A stretch of DNA of 64,000 nt from Himantopus leucocephalus (GCA_003993805.1 RSEF01000003.1:64178635-64242634), one strand, 5' to 3'. Shown: positions 13,201 through 29,400, numbered from the stretch's first letter. Notes: a model not told the origin generated them from the letters alone. Translations and numbers: made by a program.

Positions 13201-16200
13201 GTAAGTACTTCTGTATGCTCCTTTTATTTCCTCATGGAAATATTTTTCGTAAACTTAGTAGCCTGGATGTTGACTAAATTTTATACTTACAGCATTAAAA
13301 TAGTTTATATCTGATAATGACGTGTTCAGCCTTAGAACAGACAGTAAAGCTTCTATTTCTGTCCACTGTCCAAGAAGGAGAGAAAGAATCGCTCAGCCTT
13401 GTGCTGTAGAAGTTAATCATTATACTGGCTGCTGCCCCCAAATTTTCCTGTGTTGTATGTGACTAAGAGTTGATCTTTTTGCATCCTGAAACTGTTGTTC
13501 AACTTTGTGCTGATACTTGAGTTATGGGATGGAGAATGTCATCTTGCAAAGATCATCATGGTTGTTGCTATAGGATTGTATAACTTCAAAGACTCACCAG
13601 AAGAATATGAACTATAAAAAGAGAATCAGTATGTCTTACAGAAAATGTATATTCTTCAATACTGATCAGTCCAGCATTGGCTTTTTTGATATGTCCATCA
13701 TTTCCAGAATGGAAATGGTATAGAGAGCATAATCTTGGAACGTCTGTCTGCAGTGCTTTTCAGACCGAAGCCGTGTGAAAAGTCTTTCTACTTCTTATAC
13801 TCAATACACCATGAGTAACTTATTTTACTCTGTTTGCATAAAACTCTGTCAAACATCTTGACTAGCCAGGTGTAGATAGGGGAGTGAAAGTGGAGTAAAC
13901 TTAGGAGATCCTCTTCCCGAGTCTACCTGTCACAAAATAAGTACCCACTAATAAGTGCTAGACAGCTCTTGCCCTTACTGAACTACTTCTCATTGCTTTG
14001 CTCATTTGTGGCCAATGCAGGTGGTGGTGGTGGTGTTGTTCTGTTTTTGATGGAAACTTCCTTTTGGTAGTTCCTGATATAAAATGTAAGTGGGGAGGAG
14101 ATGATGATGATGATAAGATTTACATGTCTACACTTCCAACACAACAAGAATTTAAATTATTTAAGAAACTGACTTTGAACTTTTTAGGGAGTGTGATCCA
14201 CTGGGAGCACTTGTAGTTAAGAACAGCAGTGTTTTATTCACAGTGATAAACAGGTGGTTTCTCTACTATTCTTAACTTCATGTTTTAAGGCAACACTCAC
14301 ATTTTTCCAGAAATCATAGTGGTGTTAATTCTGCTTTCTTTAGACCTTTCCCAATCGATGAAATCCCTTACTAGGAAGGTGCGGTTTATTTTTTCAGTAA
14401 AGAAATGAAAGTTACAGAAGCTTCGTTGGAAACTATTTTTTTGAACCAACATGCTCTTGTATAAGCAAACTAGACCTATTAAAATGGTGAATGTACTAAC
14501 ATACTTACACAAGTAGAGGCCATCCTTTTAATTAAGGAAAAGTTAATTCTGCAGGTCTTCAGTAAAAACATATTAGTTGTCCAAATACGTGGGATAAAGG
14601 CTGTTTTGCTTGGTTTTAATATTGGCAAAAGATTGAGGACATTGATACTTCTTGTTATTGTCTTCTGTAGTGATCTGCATGCTGTATTGCCCACAAGTGT
14701 CATGAATCTGAAGTGTAGGAACTGATCTGAAAAGTTTTTGGATGCACTGCACAACATTGTTTTAATACTGTATAATACGTACTACAAAAAATATTTTAAG
14801 GGGATGTGATCTTACATACAGCATGAAGATCAACATTTTATATTGGAGATCAAGTCCAGTTTCTTGAATTAGGCATCATGACTGGATTTTTTTCTCTGGT
14901 CTGTAGCACTTCGGAGTCAATACGCATAGTGTATAAGGCAAACAACCAAGTAAGAACACCATTTTAAGGATTTTAAAATGAAACTTGCTTATAGCAATTT
15001 GCAAGTAATCACCATCCTGAGAGTTGTGTTCCTCATAATCAGTGTCTTAAAGTTTACAGATACTGGAATGTAACTGCAGAAACAAATTTTATCCCCAAGC
15101 TACATGAGTATCAAATAATGAGGATTTTCTTTGCTTCAGGCTTAATTCTAAATACATTTGTCTTTGAATCAGGAATGGAAATCTAATATACAAAAATAAT
15201 CAATTATAAGAAATTTAAGGTACCTGTAAAACCTACTAGTCCACTTGAACGTTTGACACGAAGAAACTAATTTCTTTTTCTTTTGTATAGCACAAACTGA
15301 AGTACTAGTGTGCTAGGTAAGCTTATCTGGACAAATACGTTGATCTGAACACACAAAGGTGGCAAATTTGGAAGTGGAATTCAGCACGTCAGTTTGCAAC
15401 TTAATATTTATAATAATCTCTGTCTCTCTCCTACACGTGAGCAAACCAATACTCTGCACGTTGGGCATATATGTACCACCTGTGACTGGGGAAGACGAAG
15501 TAAGAATCCTGTAGTCTACCCCAAGTCATGTTCTGCATCAGACTGTCTCTTGTTAAGTCAGGGTCCTTAAGCCTTCTATGTGATCTCTCATTTGTTCAGG
15601 TTGGCCTTTGGCTGGGCAGTTATGTTGGATCTCAGAAATTACTGATGTTACTTCCGCTAATTAACATGATCCACATATTACTGGCTCTGTTTTTAGGGCT
15701 ATGAAGGTGGCAGAAAGCTTGTTTGCTTTCAGCCAGCCTGATCTCTTCAGGAAAATTAATTCTTGAGTTTTTTAACTCATGTAATTGGATATCCACTGGC
15801 ATGTGTTAAAACCTCTAATTAATTCAATCAAGGAGAGGTGGGGTAATTACATTCTGTCACTATCTTCTCGAAAATTGCTACACCTAAGGTAGATTCAGGC
15901 TTTTGCAAAATTGAGAATTTCAGCTTGGATATAGTGATGGTACAAGCAGTAGCAACTGATCTTAGAATAGTAAAATCCCAGACTTCACAGATAGTGTGGT
16001 TGTTCACCCTTATATAAAGTTTAATTTGCGAATTCATCTATGTGAGACGTTGTACATGCAGATTGTATAGAACATGTGATGTTCCACTCAGTTTTGTCTG
16101 TGGGTATTTTCATTACTCTCTGTGTTACAGGGTTGAATAAGTAAACTACATAAACCTGGTTTCATCGTAGGTAATTGCAGTGGGAGACAAGTCTTTTGTC

Positions 16201-19200
16201 CGCAATTTAAATGTTCATAGTTATATCATGGGTAAAGATTAGAGATGTGAATGTATAAACCATCAGTTTAGAGAAGCCTAATTATTTGCTCTTGTTGTTT
16301 GTGTAATTGAAGTATATGAAACTGAGTTATAGACCTTCTCACAAATTTTGAAACTATTTTTGGGATATATCCTGGTTTTGCTGTGGATATAATTTATACT
16401 CTTCCAAATAGATATTTAATTTCCATGCTGTGTGAAATAGTTGCTTACATTCAAGGTAATGTTATGGCAATTAAACCTATTTCTAGTCTGCAACATGATT
16501 AGTATTTTTATCACAAAAATAAAATTCTATGATACAATATAGAAACTTCCTTACCTCATATCCTGTCTTTTTTATTTTACAAGAAATGGGGAGGATATGG
16601 ATGTTCTGAGGCAGAATAGACTGGCGTAGGGGTGGGGGTTTGTGCATTCTCACCTGATAAAGGATACATTTAACTGTTTTTGCTGTTGAAGTTAGGTGTA
16701 AAGTTGTCTTACTGTCTTTTGTCAGGGGAATGCTTATTTAGCCAGAAAGATTCTAGAAGCTCATCACTGTACCTAGAATATGATTAATCTGATCTAATCT
16801 AGGTTAACTGTATCTACCTAAGGTAATTGCACCTGTTTTCTGAAGGAACAGGCGCTTTCAGGAGGTGAGTGAGTGCATTCTAAGATGGGTGCCTGAGAGG
16901 GGAACCAAACCAGCCTTTACAAATGCCTGTTTTTTTCCATTGGCTATAAAGGGAGTGAGTGATGTCTTATGTAGATAACTAAATTTCAGCAGTCAAAGGT
17001 TGAACTTTGTCCACTGGCATCAAAAAAGATAACAGTTATGGTGATAGAAAAGTTATTTTCTTTTCAAAAAGGAGTGATTAACTAAAGGATTGAAGACAGA
17101 AAACTTCATTTGCTTGTTACTTGATTCAGTTTAATTATTGAGGGGGTTGAGGGAAATCCTCTGTAATTCTACCGAAGTGGATTAGAACAGATGTAATAGT
17201 ACAACAGGTAAGGCAGCTGGTGGCAAATCTTGGGCTACAAGTTTAAACCTTGCTCCTTGTTCATGTTGAAGACTGTTCTCAACATCCTTTTGTTTATGGG
17301 CATCCAGTCATTCAGACTGGGGAACATAAAAACAGCCAAATGGAATACTGGCCTTGTCTTTGAGACATACGTAGCCAACAATTAAGGTAGTTCTGGGAAT
17401 GTTGTGGTGTTCAAATGGATTTTTGACACCGGTTCTGTGGTATATTCTGCAATACAGCCTAAGCATCTTAAGTCCTCAGGAAAGAGGATGATATGGAAGG
17501 ATAATGATATGGTTAAATAGGTATGTTTTCAAATTACACAGTAGACCAAATGGTAATAAATTCATACATATAAGTCTGTGAGAATAATATAGCATGAGTT
17601 TAGAATTTTGCAACACAATGTACTCAAATATTTAAGAAATTTAAAGTTCGCATTTAAAGTGCTAAGGGAAGTTAGAATTAATTAAGGAATGGGCTTACTT
17701 TTAAATGTATGGCTCTGGCGGTCTGATTTTAATGCTAACAAAACACGGTTAAGCTCAGGCATCAAAATATGGTGGTTACATTATGCAGGGTCACTTTATT
17801 TTATATCCATCTCTTTTATGTAAATAAATATATATCTGTAAAAGTTGTAGGTAATTTCAATCTAAGATAAGTACACTAGAGTCTAGATTACATTTGGTAA
17901 AGAGAAATAAGCACCTGTGCCAGGGATGAGTTGTCCTACAGAAGCACTCCTGTGTGTCTACTAATTATAAAGAATGATTTTGCAGTTTGGAGACGTCTTG
18001 AGTTTGTGAGCTGGATCTTGTTAGTCCGACTAGGGCAGGCAGGACTCTGTTGAGGTTTTCTTTAATGTATTTTTGAAAATGTAGACTGGATATAGATTTT
18101 ATTTCTTTAATTTTCTTGAAGGTTGCTTAAGCAAAATTATAGAAGAAGTAATTTTCTTAATTTTGTGGGGCTTTTTTACATCTGTCTGTGAGCAGTGTAT
18201 CTGTCCTAGTCACACAGTACCCAAAAAATGTTAGCTGAGACACAGAGGTATCATCAGTAAAAGCCAGAAAAAGCCTTTACTGGAAAAAAAAACCCTCGCT
18301 GATTTCCCAGTTTGAATGGGATGAATCATGTTAATTGTATGCTGCAAGCTGGTTGGTTATATTGCATTCTTTTTCTCTAAGAATGTGCGTAAAGTTGCCA
18401 CAGAAGCATTTTTGAGGTAACAGGCTGGCTAGAAAAATTTTTGACATTTCTATAGCCTGTATTATTAAACACCAAAACAGAGAGCCTTATCAGTGACAGA
18501 ATGCTAAATATCATTTTAAATATCAGATATTTTTTTTGTCTTGGACACCAATTCAAAGAGCCAGTAATAGTGTGCATTATTGTGTGAAGACAATTATGTT
18601 TGTATGCTTCCATTATGTGGCTATAAACAGTATGCTGTAGTGAGAAGTATAAATATAGACTGTGCACATTGTAATATACTTGATAGTATATTGAAGGGAT
18701 AAATGTGCTTTCAGTATTCAGTCAAAATATAAGGTCACCAACTGTCCCGAAAATATTTAGTCGAAAGTCAACTATAACATTTTTTTCTATGGATTAGCTT
18801 TGGGAATTAGTATGAGTAGACATTGACATTTTTCACATAGTCTACAGATTCTGAGGATTTATGCTTTTTTTAAGCTTTCTATAAAGAATATAGATTTATT
18901 TATTTTCTTCAAATGGTGTGTAGGTCTCCTGGCTACAGTGCTTTCTGAAAGCGAACTGTAGAAATGCTGACAAGAAAGAGAAATAGGTTAAGTAGCAATT
19001 CATCTGTGACTGCAATTTTAGACCAGCAAAAATTGCTTCATACCAGGAAACACTGCTTCATTCCAGGACAACTTGAAGACTGGTTTAGTACGTGTGTGAA
19101 AGGACACATCCTTCATCCATCTCTCCCCATCCCACAGCCCTGTTGACGTGACAACTCTCCCTAAACACTTTTGCAAAGGCTTTTTGGCCCAATTGCTTCT

Positions 19201-21098
19201 CTTCATCAGTTTGGCTTGCTCAGTATCAGCAGCTTTTCATTAAATGATGCTAATTTCCTGGGAGATAAATGATGAAAGTGGGCTAATCTATTCCAGCTTT
19301 AATTCTGTTTGTTCATGCTATATCTATTAATTAGTGTTAGACATCTTTAAAGGTATTTTTGTCTTAATTCTGTCTTGCACTGGATTGCAATGAGGCGTAT
19401 TTTACCTGATTCAGTACTGTGTGTACAGCTGATAAATTAGGCTTTCTCATTTAAGGAGTCCTGCCTTATTTTGTAAGCAAACTTATTAATGTTAAGATAC
19501 GCTAAAACCTGGAGCTCTCAAAAGGAACTGGTGATTTAGGAGCCAGGTGGAGAATGAGGTTCACATTTAAGCAGAAATTGAAGTGCTCCAATGAATAGTT
19601 GTATCTGAAAAACTGAAATAATTTTTGAAATGTTTAGATACATTAGAAATCTTGACATAAAGCACCTCTTCACCTTTAACAGCTGTGAAATTTTAAAATA
19701 GTTTTTTTTAAAGAAAATAATGTTAAACAAAAATGTCAGCACTCTTTTCTAGCGTAATGTTGGAAATGGCATATCAGTCTTTTTTTTTGTTACTGTTAAA
19801 ATACGCATTTTTCAAAGCGTGATTTATCTGTGTGGAACATTTTTGAAGTCATTTACTGTCCAAAATTCATCATTATCAAGCTTTATAAAATGATTACCTT
19901 TTTTTACCAAAGGTTATTTTTGCTAAGTCTTTCACCACAATATTATTTGTATTAGAAAAGAGGCAAGAGGAAGATAAAAATGGCTACTTAATTATTTTGA
20001 TAATATTTTGATTTACTTTCCTATCTTTCTTCATCATTTTTAGCAGATCTACATTGTAGTGTTACTTTCATTATGTTTGGCAAGATACGGTAAAGCTCAA
20101 CTGCATTTGCTTTCAAGCAGCATGCAAAGCCAAACTAATAAATTCTTTTCCTAGGCTCCTATTTTGGGGTTTTCTATTACATACGTATGTCTGCATTGTA
20201 CTTAATAAAATCTGTTTGAATTAGGCAAGTTCTACATTTTGTCAAGTTATTAGTACTTTCCAGTGAACATATTCCTCTTGCACATAGTGTTACAGTACTG
20301 GTAGAGTAACATTCTGAGAATGTGTTTTAATTATTGATGAGTGACTTCAGCTTTCAAATCTTAAAAATTTATTTAAAACTAGAGCTATGATGAAAGGCAA
20401 CAATTTATGCTTTGTCAAATTATTAATCTAGCTTTAAGCATGCTTTTGCTTAAAAAGTGCAGGTAGTGTTAGCAATTCTAGCACATGAGAATTTAAACCT
20501 AAAATATCATTGCTATTATGGTTGCTAAAGCTATTGTTTCAGAAAAAGTATTTTAAAGAAGAAATGGCTAATATTTTTTTGTCTTCCATGCATTCTGTAT
20601 GAATATGAATAATTTGTGTAGTACCTTTGTTGCATGCAATGCAGACCTCATTTTGATGTCTCATGTTCATAGTTATTGTACAGTCTTTCAAACTAAGAGC
20701 CAGTTTAAACAGGGGGAGACTGTTAGCCCTGGAGGAGTTGGAAATAAACACAAATTCAGTGCAAGTGTCTTTGAACACAGAGTATCTTCAAAGTGTTAAT
20801 ATATGCTGTTAGTTTTCAAATTAAAAACTTATTCTATATTTACATAACTTATTGTAAAACATCTTTGAAAATAATTTTTAACGGACTAATCTTTCACTGT
20901 ATGTGTGTATGAGTTACTACCTGATAATGAAAATAATCTATGATTCTTGCTAATATTCTGTAAAAAGAGGGGAAAAAACTTTCTTCAAAATTTCAGTGAT
21001 CTAAGATTTACATGACTGCCTAACATTTTTCAGTGAGGTTCTTTCTTTGCTTTCTTCAACTTGTTTGAGATTAACAATCAGACATTTCCCATGTTTAG
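13201..21098 (+). other. EPB41L2: Intron
   Basis: 7.9-kb AT-rich intron with GT-AG borders. It contains a short GAT repeat near 14098-14116 and several A/T runs. I saw no recognisable repeat family, exon or RNA gene. Confidence 0.85.
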
Positions 21099-21174
21099 GT
21101 TTACCTTGGACATTCACCTTTAATGTGAAGTTTTATCCTCCTGATCCTTCACAGTTGACTGAGGATATCACTAG
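21099..21174 (+). CDS. EPB41L2: EPB41L2 exon: FERM F1/F2 junction
   Basis: A 76-nt exon, phase 1 in and phase 2 out, with acceptor gtttag and donor GTATGC. Joined to the previous exon it encodes S, then [20 protein letters not shown] and EDITR. The [10 protein letters not shown] core is the FERM segment opening lobe F2. Confidence 0.97.
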
Positions 21175-22699
21175 GTATGCATAGTTCCTAATTTTAAACT
21201 TAAAAATTACTGTTAGTCTAATTTGAAGGCCAGATAAAATTTCTTCTTCAGTTTCTGGATGCTGTTACAGGTTTCGCTATTACTGTAGAACACTACAGAC
21301 GTTCTTATATCAACAGCTTTTTGGAACGGGGTTGAAAAGGCAAAGTGAAAACTTCAGGAAGAAACCTGAGAAAGAAGAATTTAATGATAAGTGGGGATAT
21401 GATTTGGGTGGGAGATAAGATGTGATATTTGAAAGAAGCCAGTGGTTTATTGTTGGGCTTCTGCTTTATTATATAGCACATGAGGGTGTGGGGTATTGCT
21501 GTTAAGAGCGAAGCTCAAGGGATCCAAGGTAATTCAGTAATAATCTAGGCTAGGTTGGTGAAAATGTAGATTTATACATATGCATTACATAAAACCATAA
21601 AACATAATAAAACCTGAAAATAATTCTCTTCCAAAGTTCTTAGAAAGTACTTAGAATGCAGTGGATACTGGGCGCTTAAAAAGTAGCATTGCAAGACTAG
21701 CATAACCAGTGAGTAGAGTGCAGGGAATTGATGCTCATTTTTTCAGGAGTGGTAGAAAACTTAAACGCTTAGTTTTGGTTTGGAGTTAGCTGACTCTGCT
21801 GAGTCAGGATATATGTTACTGCACATCACATCGTATCAGTCTTCTGCATGAAATAAGATACCAACACAAGTGTGTAGTTCATATATTACTATTAATAGTC
21901 TAAGACATTTAGTACGCAGTATATTTAAAAGAAGCTGTCTGTGTTTTATTGAAAATTTTCAGCAAGTTGGTCGACTTCAGTTGTGTGTTCAGCTGATAAA
22001 AGTATTTTTATGGTTGTAGCTTAAAGCAATATTCCTTAAAATTTAAGCTTCACTTGTAAAACTTCTTTAAAATTTACATTGTTTACATTAAAATTCTGTG
22101 CTAGGGATGTCTACTGATTGTTAACTTGTTAAATTTTGTAGAAGACTGTATGCAGTACCTGAAATATTAAATTTAATACATAGATGTTTTAAGGAAGGCA
22201 TTTATGGATTCAGTACTAAACAGGATCTCTTTTGTGTGTTATATGACTTGATTATCTCATGAACTGCAAGGGATATAAAAGTTAGAATTTTAAAGCCAAA
22301 GCAAAGTTTCCAAGGAAATGCATGGGTTTTTATTTGTAAACCTTAGATACCTGCAGGCTGAAATATGAAATGAAGGAATTCCCAAGTCAGCTTTTGTTAC
22401 AAACTACATACAGTTTTTCATTCATTTATATTGGAAATGAGATTTTTTCCTGCTTTTCAGGTTATTTATGAAAGTAATATTGACTCTTAAAAATGGAAGT
22501 GAAATGTTACTGTGTGGCAATAATGCTCAAATAATGTAAGGTGTAACAAATTATTAGTACATTGACTTATTTTTAAAATATGCTTATATGATCACATGCA
22601 TCTCGATAAATTCTGCCATATGTCTCATAAACTTGCCTTTGGTAGCACTTTCTCTGTTCTTATTTTTGGTTTTTTTTTCTTCTTTCCTTTGTCTTGCAG
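21175..22699 (+). other. EPB41L2: Intron
   Basis: 1.5-kb AT-rich intron with GT-AG borders and a T-rich acceptor tract ending gtcttgcag. No other feature was seen. Confidence 0.85.
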
Positions 22700-22918
22700 A
22701 TATTTCTTGTGCCTACAGCTTCGTCAGGATATTGCTTCTGGTCAACTGCCGTGTTCTTTTGTGACTCACGCCCTGCTTGGTTCATATACCCTGCAGGCTG
22801 AGCTGGGTGATCATGACCCAGAGGAACACCGTGGTGACTATATCAGTGAATTCCAATTTGCACCCAATCAGACTCAAGAAATGGAAGAGAAAGTAGCTGA
22901 GCTACACAAAACACACAG
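22700..22918 (+). CDS. EPB41L2: EPB41L2 exon: FERM lobe F2
   Basis: A 219-nt exon, phase 2 in and out; the homologous exon in this family has the same length. It encodes the helical acyl-CoA-binding-protein-like F2 lobe: [20 protein letters not shown], then [20 protein letters not shown], and ends with [27 protein letters not shown] is the 4.1G version; 4.1B has [28 protein letters not shown] replaces the glycine-containing loop seen in mammals, a modest lineage change. Confidence 0.98.
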
Positions 22919-23378
22919 GTATGTCAGATGCAGTGGGATTAAATTAAATCCCCATGCCACCTTTATGTCAATTCTCTTAAGAATATGTGTAAAACTGCTA
23001 AGCTGAAGTCATTGTTACTTTGGAAACCTTTTGCTATGTAATTAGAACCTCTTACTGTCATGTGTTTAAAAATTTCAGTTTGAAAATAGTAGCTTCACTA
23101 AGATCTCAGAAGAGAACTTTTGGAAAAAAATATTTTTATCCGAGCATATGAATTAGTTTAAGCAACATACAGCTAGAATATTTTGGAAGAGTGAAGCTGG
23201 GAAATCTCCACTAAAGGAATATAATACGCTCTGAAAGAGCACTTTCCCTTTAGGGCAAAAATGCTAGTGATACTTTACAAACTGAGGTTTTTCTATGTGT
23301 CTGAATTCCAGGATTCCACTCAGTTTTGATTCTCAGTTCTTTTGTCAATAAACTCAAAAGCTTATTCAATGGTTTTAG
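22919..23378 (+). other. EPB41L2: Intron
   Basis: 460-nt intron with GT-AG borders. Nothing was recognised in it. Confidence 0.9.
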
Positions 23379-23466
23379 GGGCTTGACTCCAGCACAAGCG
23401 GATTCCCAGTTCCTAGAAAATGCTAAGAGGCTCTCCATGTATGGAGTGGACTTACATCATGCCAAG
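23379..23466 (+). CDS. EPB41L2: EPB41L2 exon: end of FERM lobe F2
   Basis: An 88-nt exon, phase 2 in and 0 out, with acceptor ggttttag and donor AAG|GTACTG. It encodes R, then GLTPAQADSQFLENAKRLSM and YGVDLHHAK, the last helix of F2 and the approach to F3. DSQFLENAKRLSMYG is typical of 4.1G. Confidence 0.97.
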
Positions 23467-25044
23467 GTACTGGGGATTGGTTTGATTTGGTTTTGCTTTA
23501 GGATAGACATGCTTCGTATTAAAGAACATAGTATATATAGATTATTTTAAAAATTTCGTACCCTTAGTTCTTAGGTATAAGCCTTTTATCTGTTGGTCAG
23601 GAAAATTCCTCAGTTTACAGCTCTAACATCCCTAGAATTTACTTTAAATCTAAGTTTATTTAACACATAGACATATGCGCAGCTTCGAAATAACTTTATT
23701 CAGAAGAGTGGCTAAATACATTTGGAATGTCAGATTTTTGATGCCAGGGAGATGTGGGGCCATAAAGTAAAGCCTAAAAGAATACGTAATGGTTTTTGTA
23801 ATACNGGGGGGGGGGGGGGGGGGGGGGCAGGGCAGGTCTTGGGGGAAGGTGTTTTTAGTGCTTTTTCCACTCTGGGTAGGTCAAATCAAAATTGCATTTC
23901 TAGTGAGATTTTTTTTGGTTAAAAACCCAACAAACCAACTAACCAACCCGCTCCCGCTCTTTCACACAAATCCAGAGTTAAAATTAATGCATTGTAAGCA
24001 TATCAGTCCTATATTTAAAAAGAAAATCAAGACTTTTAAGTACTGGAGAAACATTGTTTAATTCTGTTTCATGGAAACAATGTGCTCTTGTTTTTGAAAT
24101 TTTTCCATAGACTTTTTCCTCTGTTCTGTTGGAAGCGCTTTAAAGAAATATACTTCAGTTTTTATACGTGTACATTAACTATGTCTGTAACATTTCTTCA
24201 TTTTTTAATACAACTGCAGCATGGCAGTTGACTTGGTCTGTAGTGTTTTAAGGAACTTAGATTTTTAGAGTTTTATTGCAGCTTTCTCTTGCTGTAGTGA
24301 AGTAACTGCGAGCGTTAGAACTGCTGTTTGCCAGGATCCGCTTGCAGCTGTTAGCTATGCCAGTGAGGCAACTTTTTAATGACAGTGTTGGCATTTGATG
24401 TAGTTGACTTGTTGGAGAGGGCATGAGATTCTGCTCTACAGTGTATCGAAGCCATATGAGTAAGTGATTAGCTTTGTAGCCTGTAAAACTTGCACCAAAT
24501 GCTGTCAGTGGAACAGAATGCTCAGAAACCCAGCCTACCAGCACTTTGAAATCATTATGTTGACATTTTCAGGCAGCTATCCATTACTTCCTATATCTTT
24601 ACTGAAATAGTAGGTGGCTGTAAAAGATCGCCATGATCACCAACTTGTTCAGATTTCTACTGACTGTTTTAATTTGGAAAGGCCTGTTTTTCTTCTTTTA
24701 ATATTTGTTGAAATTATTGGTAGCACACCCACCATACCTTTTGTTGCTCGTAAGTTGTTGACTTTGTGCTTGTTGCCAGAATCACAGAATATTGAAGAAT
24801 TTTTGAGAACTGTGTCATATACCATGGCATATGAGTGCCAAAGCCATTACTTAGAGTCCAAAGCCTTTCCTATAAGATTAATATACTTGGCATTTTCTGC
24901 TTTAAGAATCTCATTGTCAGAGACTTTCAGGTTTGAATATGAAACAAGTCCCAGTTGCATTATTGCCTCAAGGTATGCCAGCAATAATTACTTGTTTGGA
25001 ATGTTATTACACTGATTTTTATGAAATTGTCTCACACGTGTTAG
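23467..25044 (+). other. EPB41L2: Intron
   Basis: 1.6-kb intron with GT-AG borders. It includes a 22-G homopolymer at 23806-23827, preceded by a single N at 23805, and an AACC-rich low-complexity patch near 23920-23950. No exon was seen. Confidence 0.85.
23806..23827. repeat. G homopolymer next to an ambiguous base
   Basis: Twenty-two G in a row with N at 23805. It is intronic and of uncertain true length. Confidence 0.9.
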
Positions 25045-26393
<1,349 letters not shown>

Positions 26394-26491
26394 CTGGAAC
26401 AGTTTGAGAGCACTATTGGGTTCAAACTGCCAAATCATCGGGCTGCTAAAAGGTTGTGGAAGGTTTGTGTGGAGCATCATACTTTCTTCAG
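26394..26491 (+). CDS. EPB41L2: EPB41L2 exon: FERM lobe F3 (last part)
   Basis: A 98-nt exon, phase 0 in and 2 out, with acceptor ctttccag and donor CAG|GTAAAT. It encodes [20 protein letters not shown] and then [12 protein letters not shown]. This closes F3 with its C-terminal helix. The homologous [13 protein letters not shown] helix in 4.1R is part of a calmodulin-binding site (family knowledge); the residues are kept here. Confidence 0.97.
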
Positions 26492-29400
26492 GTAAATGGT
26501 AATTCTCTACTTCCCCCGCTTTGCCAGGTATGCTCATATCTTTCTTTGAAAGGATATGAGGAAAGTTGAGAAGATTTCCCCCCTCTTTGCCCCTAATTTC
26601 TTAGTTCAGTAACACCTCTTGGACAGAAGACACCCTACTGATCCATTGACCCAAAATTACCAATTCTGAAGGTCTCAAGTACAATTAACTATTTTATTTA
26701 AACTTTCAGAGTGCTAAAAGTATGGAACTAAACTAGTGATCACATGTAAGACTTGCTGAGAGATCAGCTCTTCAGAGAGACCATCTTGAAAGCCGTGGTA
26801 CTCCTTCACAAGAAACTTTCAGGGCTTGACAGTAATCATTCACTTCACTTTTCAGAATATTCTGCTGAGTGTAAATGCTTACAGCTGAATTTTTGCTTAT
26901 CTATAAACTGGGCTGAGTTCACAGTTGTTCTTTAAAGAATGGAGAAACACTTTTAAAAGAAACTACTATTTGTTTATGTAATCATAACTTTTGTTGCATT
27001 TTTTTCCCCCAGTAACTGATAAACATAAAATTCTGAATTGAAACTGTGGTCTATTTGTAAATGAGCACTTCAACAATAGGCCACAGACTTGTGTCTCTTT
27101 CTACTTCCTCCATTGAAAAGGAATTTGAAAACTCTTCATTTGATTTTTATAATAGCACAAACTCCGTGAGCGAGTATATGAGCCCCATGCAGCCTACAAG
27201 TCATAGATTTACGTTGAATCTATTATGCATTGAATAGGCATTGAATCTTGAGTTTCTTGCTTTAAATGAGTACAGTAACTAGGGTATGGAAAGGGTAAGC
27301 TTTCTCCTTCAGCAGCCTGTCTTTTTTATTTTTAAAAAGCAATTGTGTTTTAAGGTAGATGCAATCCTGTCTCTGCATACTAGTCTAAGCTGAATGTACT
27401 TGCTAGACTAAGACCTTCAAAGAACTTGGCGAACATGACACCTAAGCAGTTCATTACTTGTACCCTCTCCCTGGGTGGTTTTCAGTATTGAGATTTTCAT
27501 TGAATGGAGAATATTCTTGAATGCTGTGTTAGAATTTGTGCTGAGATTGGCAGTCAGTCTCAAAATGCTGAATTTAAAAGCACTTCTTTTTTAAATCCTG
27601 ATCAAGGATTTTTTTTCTTATGTTTGATATAATGCACTGGTTAGGTTTATCAAAATACATAGTCCACCGTTCTAGTCTTTAAAATTTGAAGTCTGCTTTG
27701 GCTGGTGGTGTCCATTACCACAAATATCATGCAGTTCTGTCTGCAATTGAAAGTTTATCAACACTCTTCAAATAACTCATGCAGTGGTTTGCTTTGCTGG
27801 GAAACTGTATTTCCTAATTTTATAGTAATAAAATGGACCTGAATAGGGGGAAAACAAATCTTACGGGAGTCAAAAATCCTAAACTGAGAACTACTATTTG
27901 CAGATATAAGTTTCCAGGAGCATTAATACATATTAGATAAACTTACCACAGAAATTCTGACAAAATAAAAATAATTGGATTTTATTCCAATAAGAAGTGG
28001 CTTTTCCTAACTAGGAATGACATTGTAATGAGAATTATGTAAGAAATACTTGAACCGTTCTGTAAAATCCATATACTCCACTGATGTCATCAGACAGAAA
28101 ATCCCCAGAACCTCTCATCCTGATTTAAAAACAGTAAAATAAATCCAGCTCTCTTTTTCTCCAAAGATAAAAAGCAGAACGCAATTGCTACAGTCCAAGA
28201 GACTGTAGCTGTTTCAGAGCATGTGTAAAGCTTTTGTGCAATACCACAGAAAATTGTATTCAATCTAGATGTACATTTTTAGCTTCCACATCTCTTAGCA
28301 TGCCCTGAGATTCCTTGTGTGGTCTTTTGCAATGTTTCCTTTTCTCTCAAATAACTACATTAAGATCCATCTTCTTATAATGTATAGGAAATTCAGCCAG
28401 CATATGAAGTTATTTATAAAAATTTTCAATTACCTATATTGAAATTGACAACCAAAAGGCATTGGATTCACTTGTATCAGCTCAACCTTATAGGATTCCA
28501 GTAACATTTTCAAAGAGCAACAATCTGCTTTAAGAAAGAGTGTTAGACTATGTATCTACATTAATCTTTTTGAGGTAAGCTTAGTCTGCAACTCTGGATC
28601 TTAACCAATGGCTGCAGAAATCTGCTTAGAATTCTGCTTTATGATGTTTTATTTGAAATTCTCATGATTGTTTCAATGTCTTCCCAGTATGCCTTAAAAT
28701 GGGAAAAGCATAGTCTTCAGTTATTTTATGTAATTAAGCTTGTAATGCAAAAAATCCATTCAAATGCCTTTAATCAGGAAGTAATTAGTTCTTTTGTTTT
28801 TTTCACATTAAAAGATTAAAAGTTTATCTCAGCAGGGTGGAAGATAAAAATGGCAGTTAATGCTGTAGCCTTGCCAAGACTGGAAAAGAACAGAAAGAAC
28901 CTTGGAAAAACCCTCTTAGCCGTCTTCCTCTTAGTGCATAATGCACTATCTCTTCGAAATAATGTGGAGAAATAAATTGTCACAAAGATTGCAAAAGGCT
29001 GCTTTATAGAAGCAATGAAAGTGAAGCTCCAGATGCTTGTGATTTTATTGTATAAGTGCAGGCCTTAGTGCAGAAGGGTGGATTAGTCTGTCTTGAATTC
29101 TGTTTCCTTTAAAAATGTGTTGGAACAGATTAGGATTCATGTGCGTGCATATGCATTTTAGGCGTGCAGGATTGGATCCTTCTGGCTAGCACTCTGTCAA
29201 AGCCATAAACATCCTCTCTTAGAGAAAATGGTAACCTACCTAGCTCACCGTTCTTTTTGCTAAGTATCTGAAAATTCTTCAGTTTTGCTGAAATATCTTT
29301 AGAATGACTGTCAGTTTTCAGAACCCACCACTGGATACTGTCTTAACGTATGTTGGACTGGATTCCACTGATGCAGATATTCCCTGTGCAAATGCTTCAA

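Noticed and set aside
14098..14116. Short GAT repeat considered as the start of a coding or snoRNA (box C) element
   Set aside because: It is a plain trinucleotide repeat without a matching box D or stem. Nothing supports an RNA gene.
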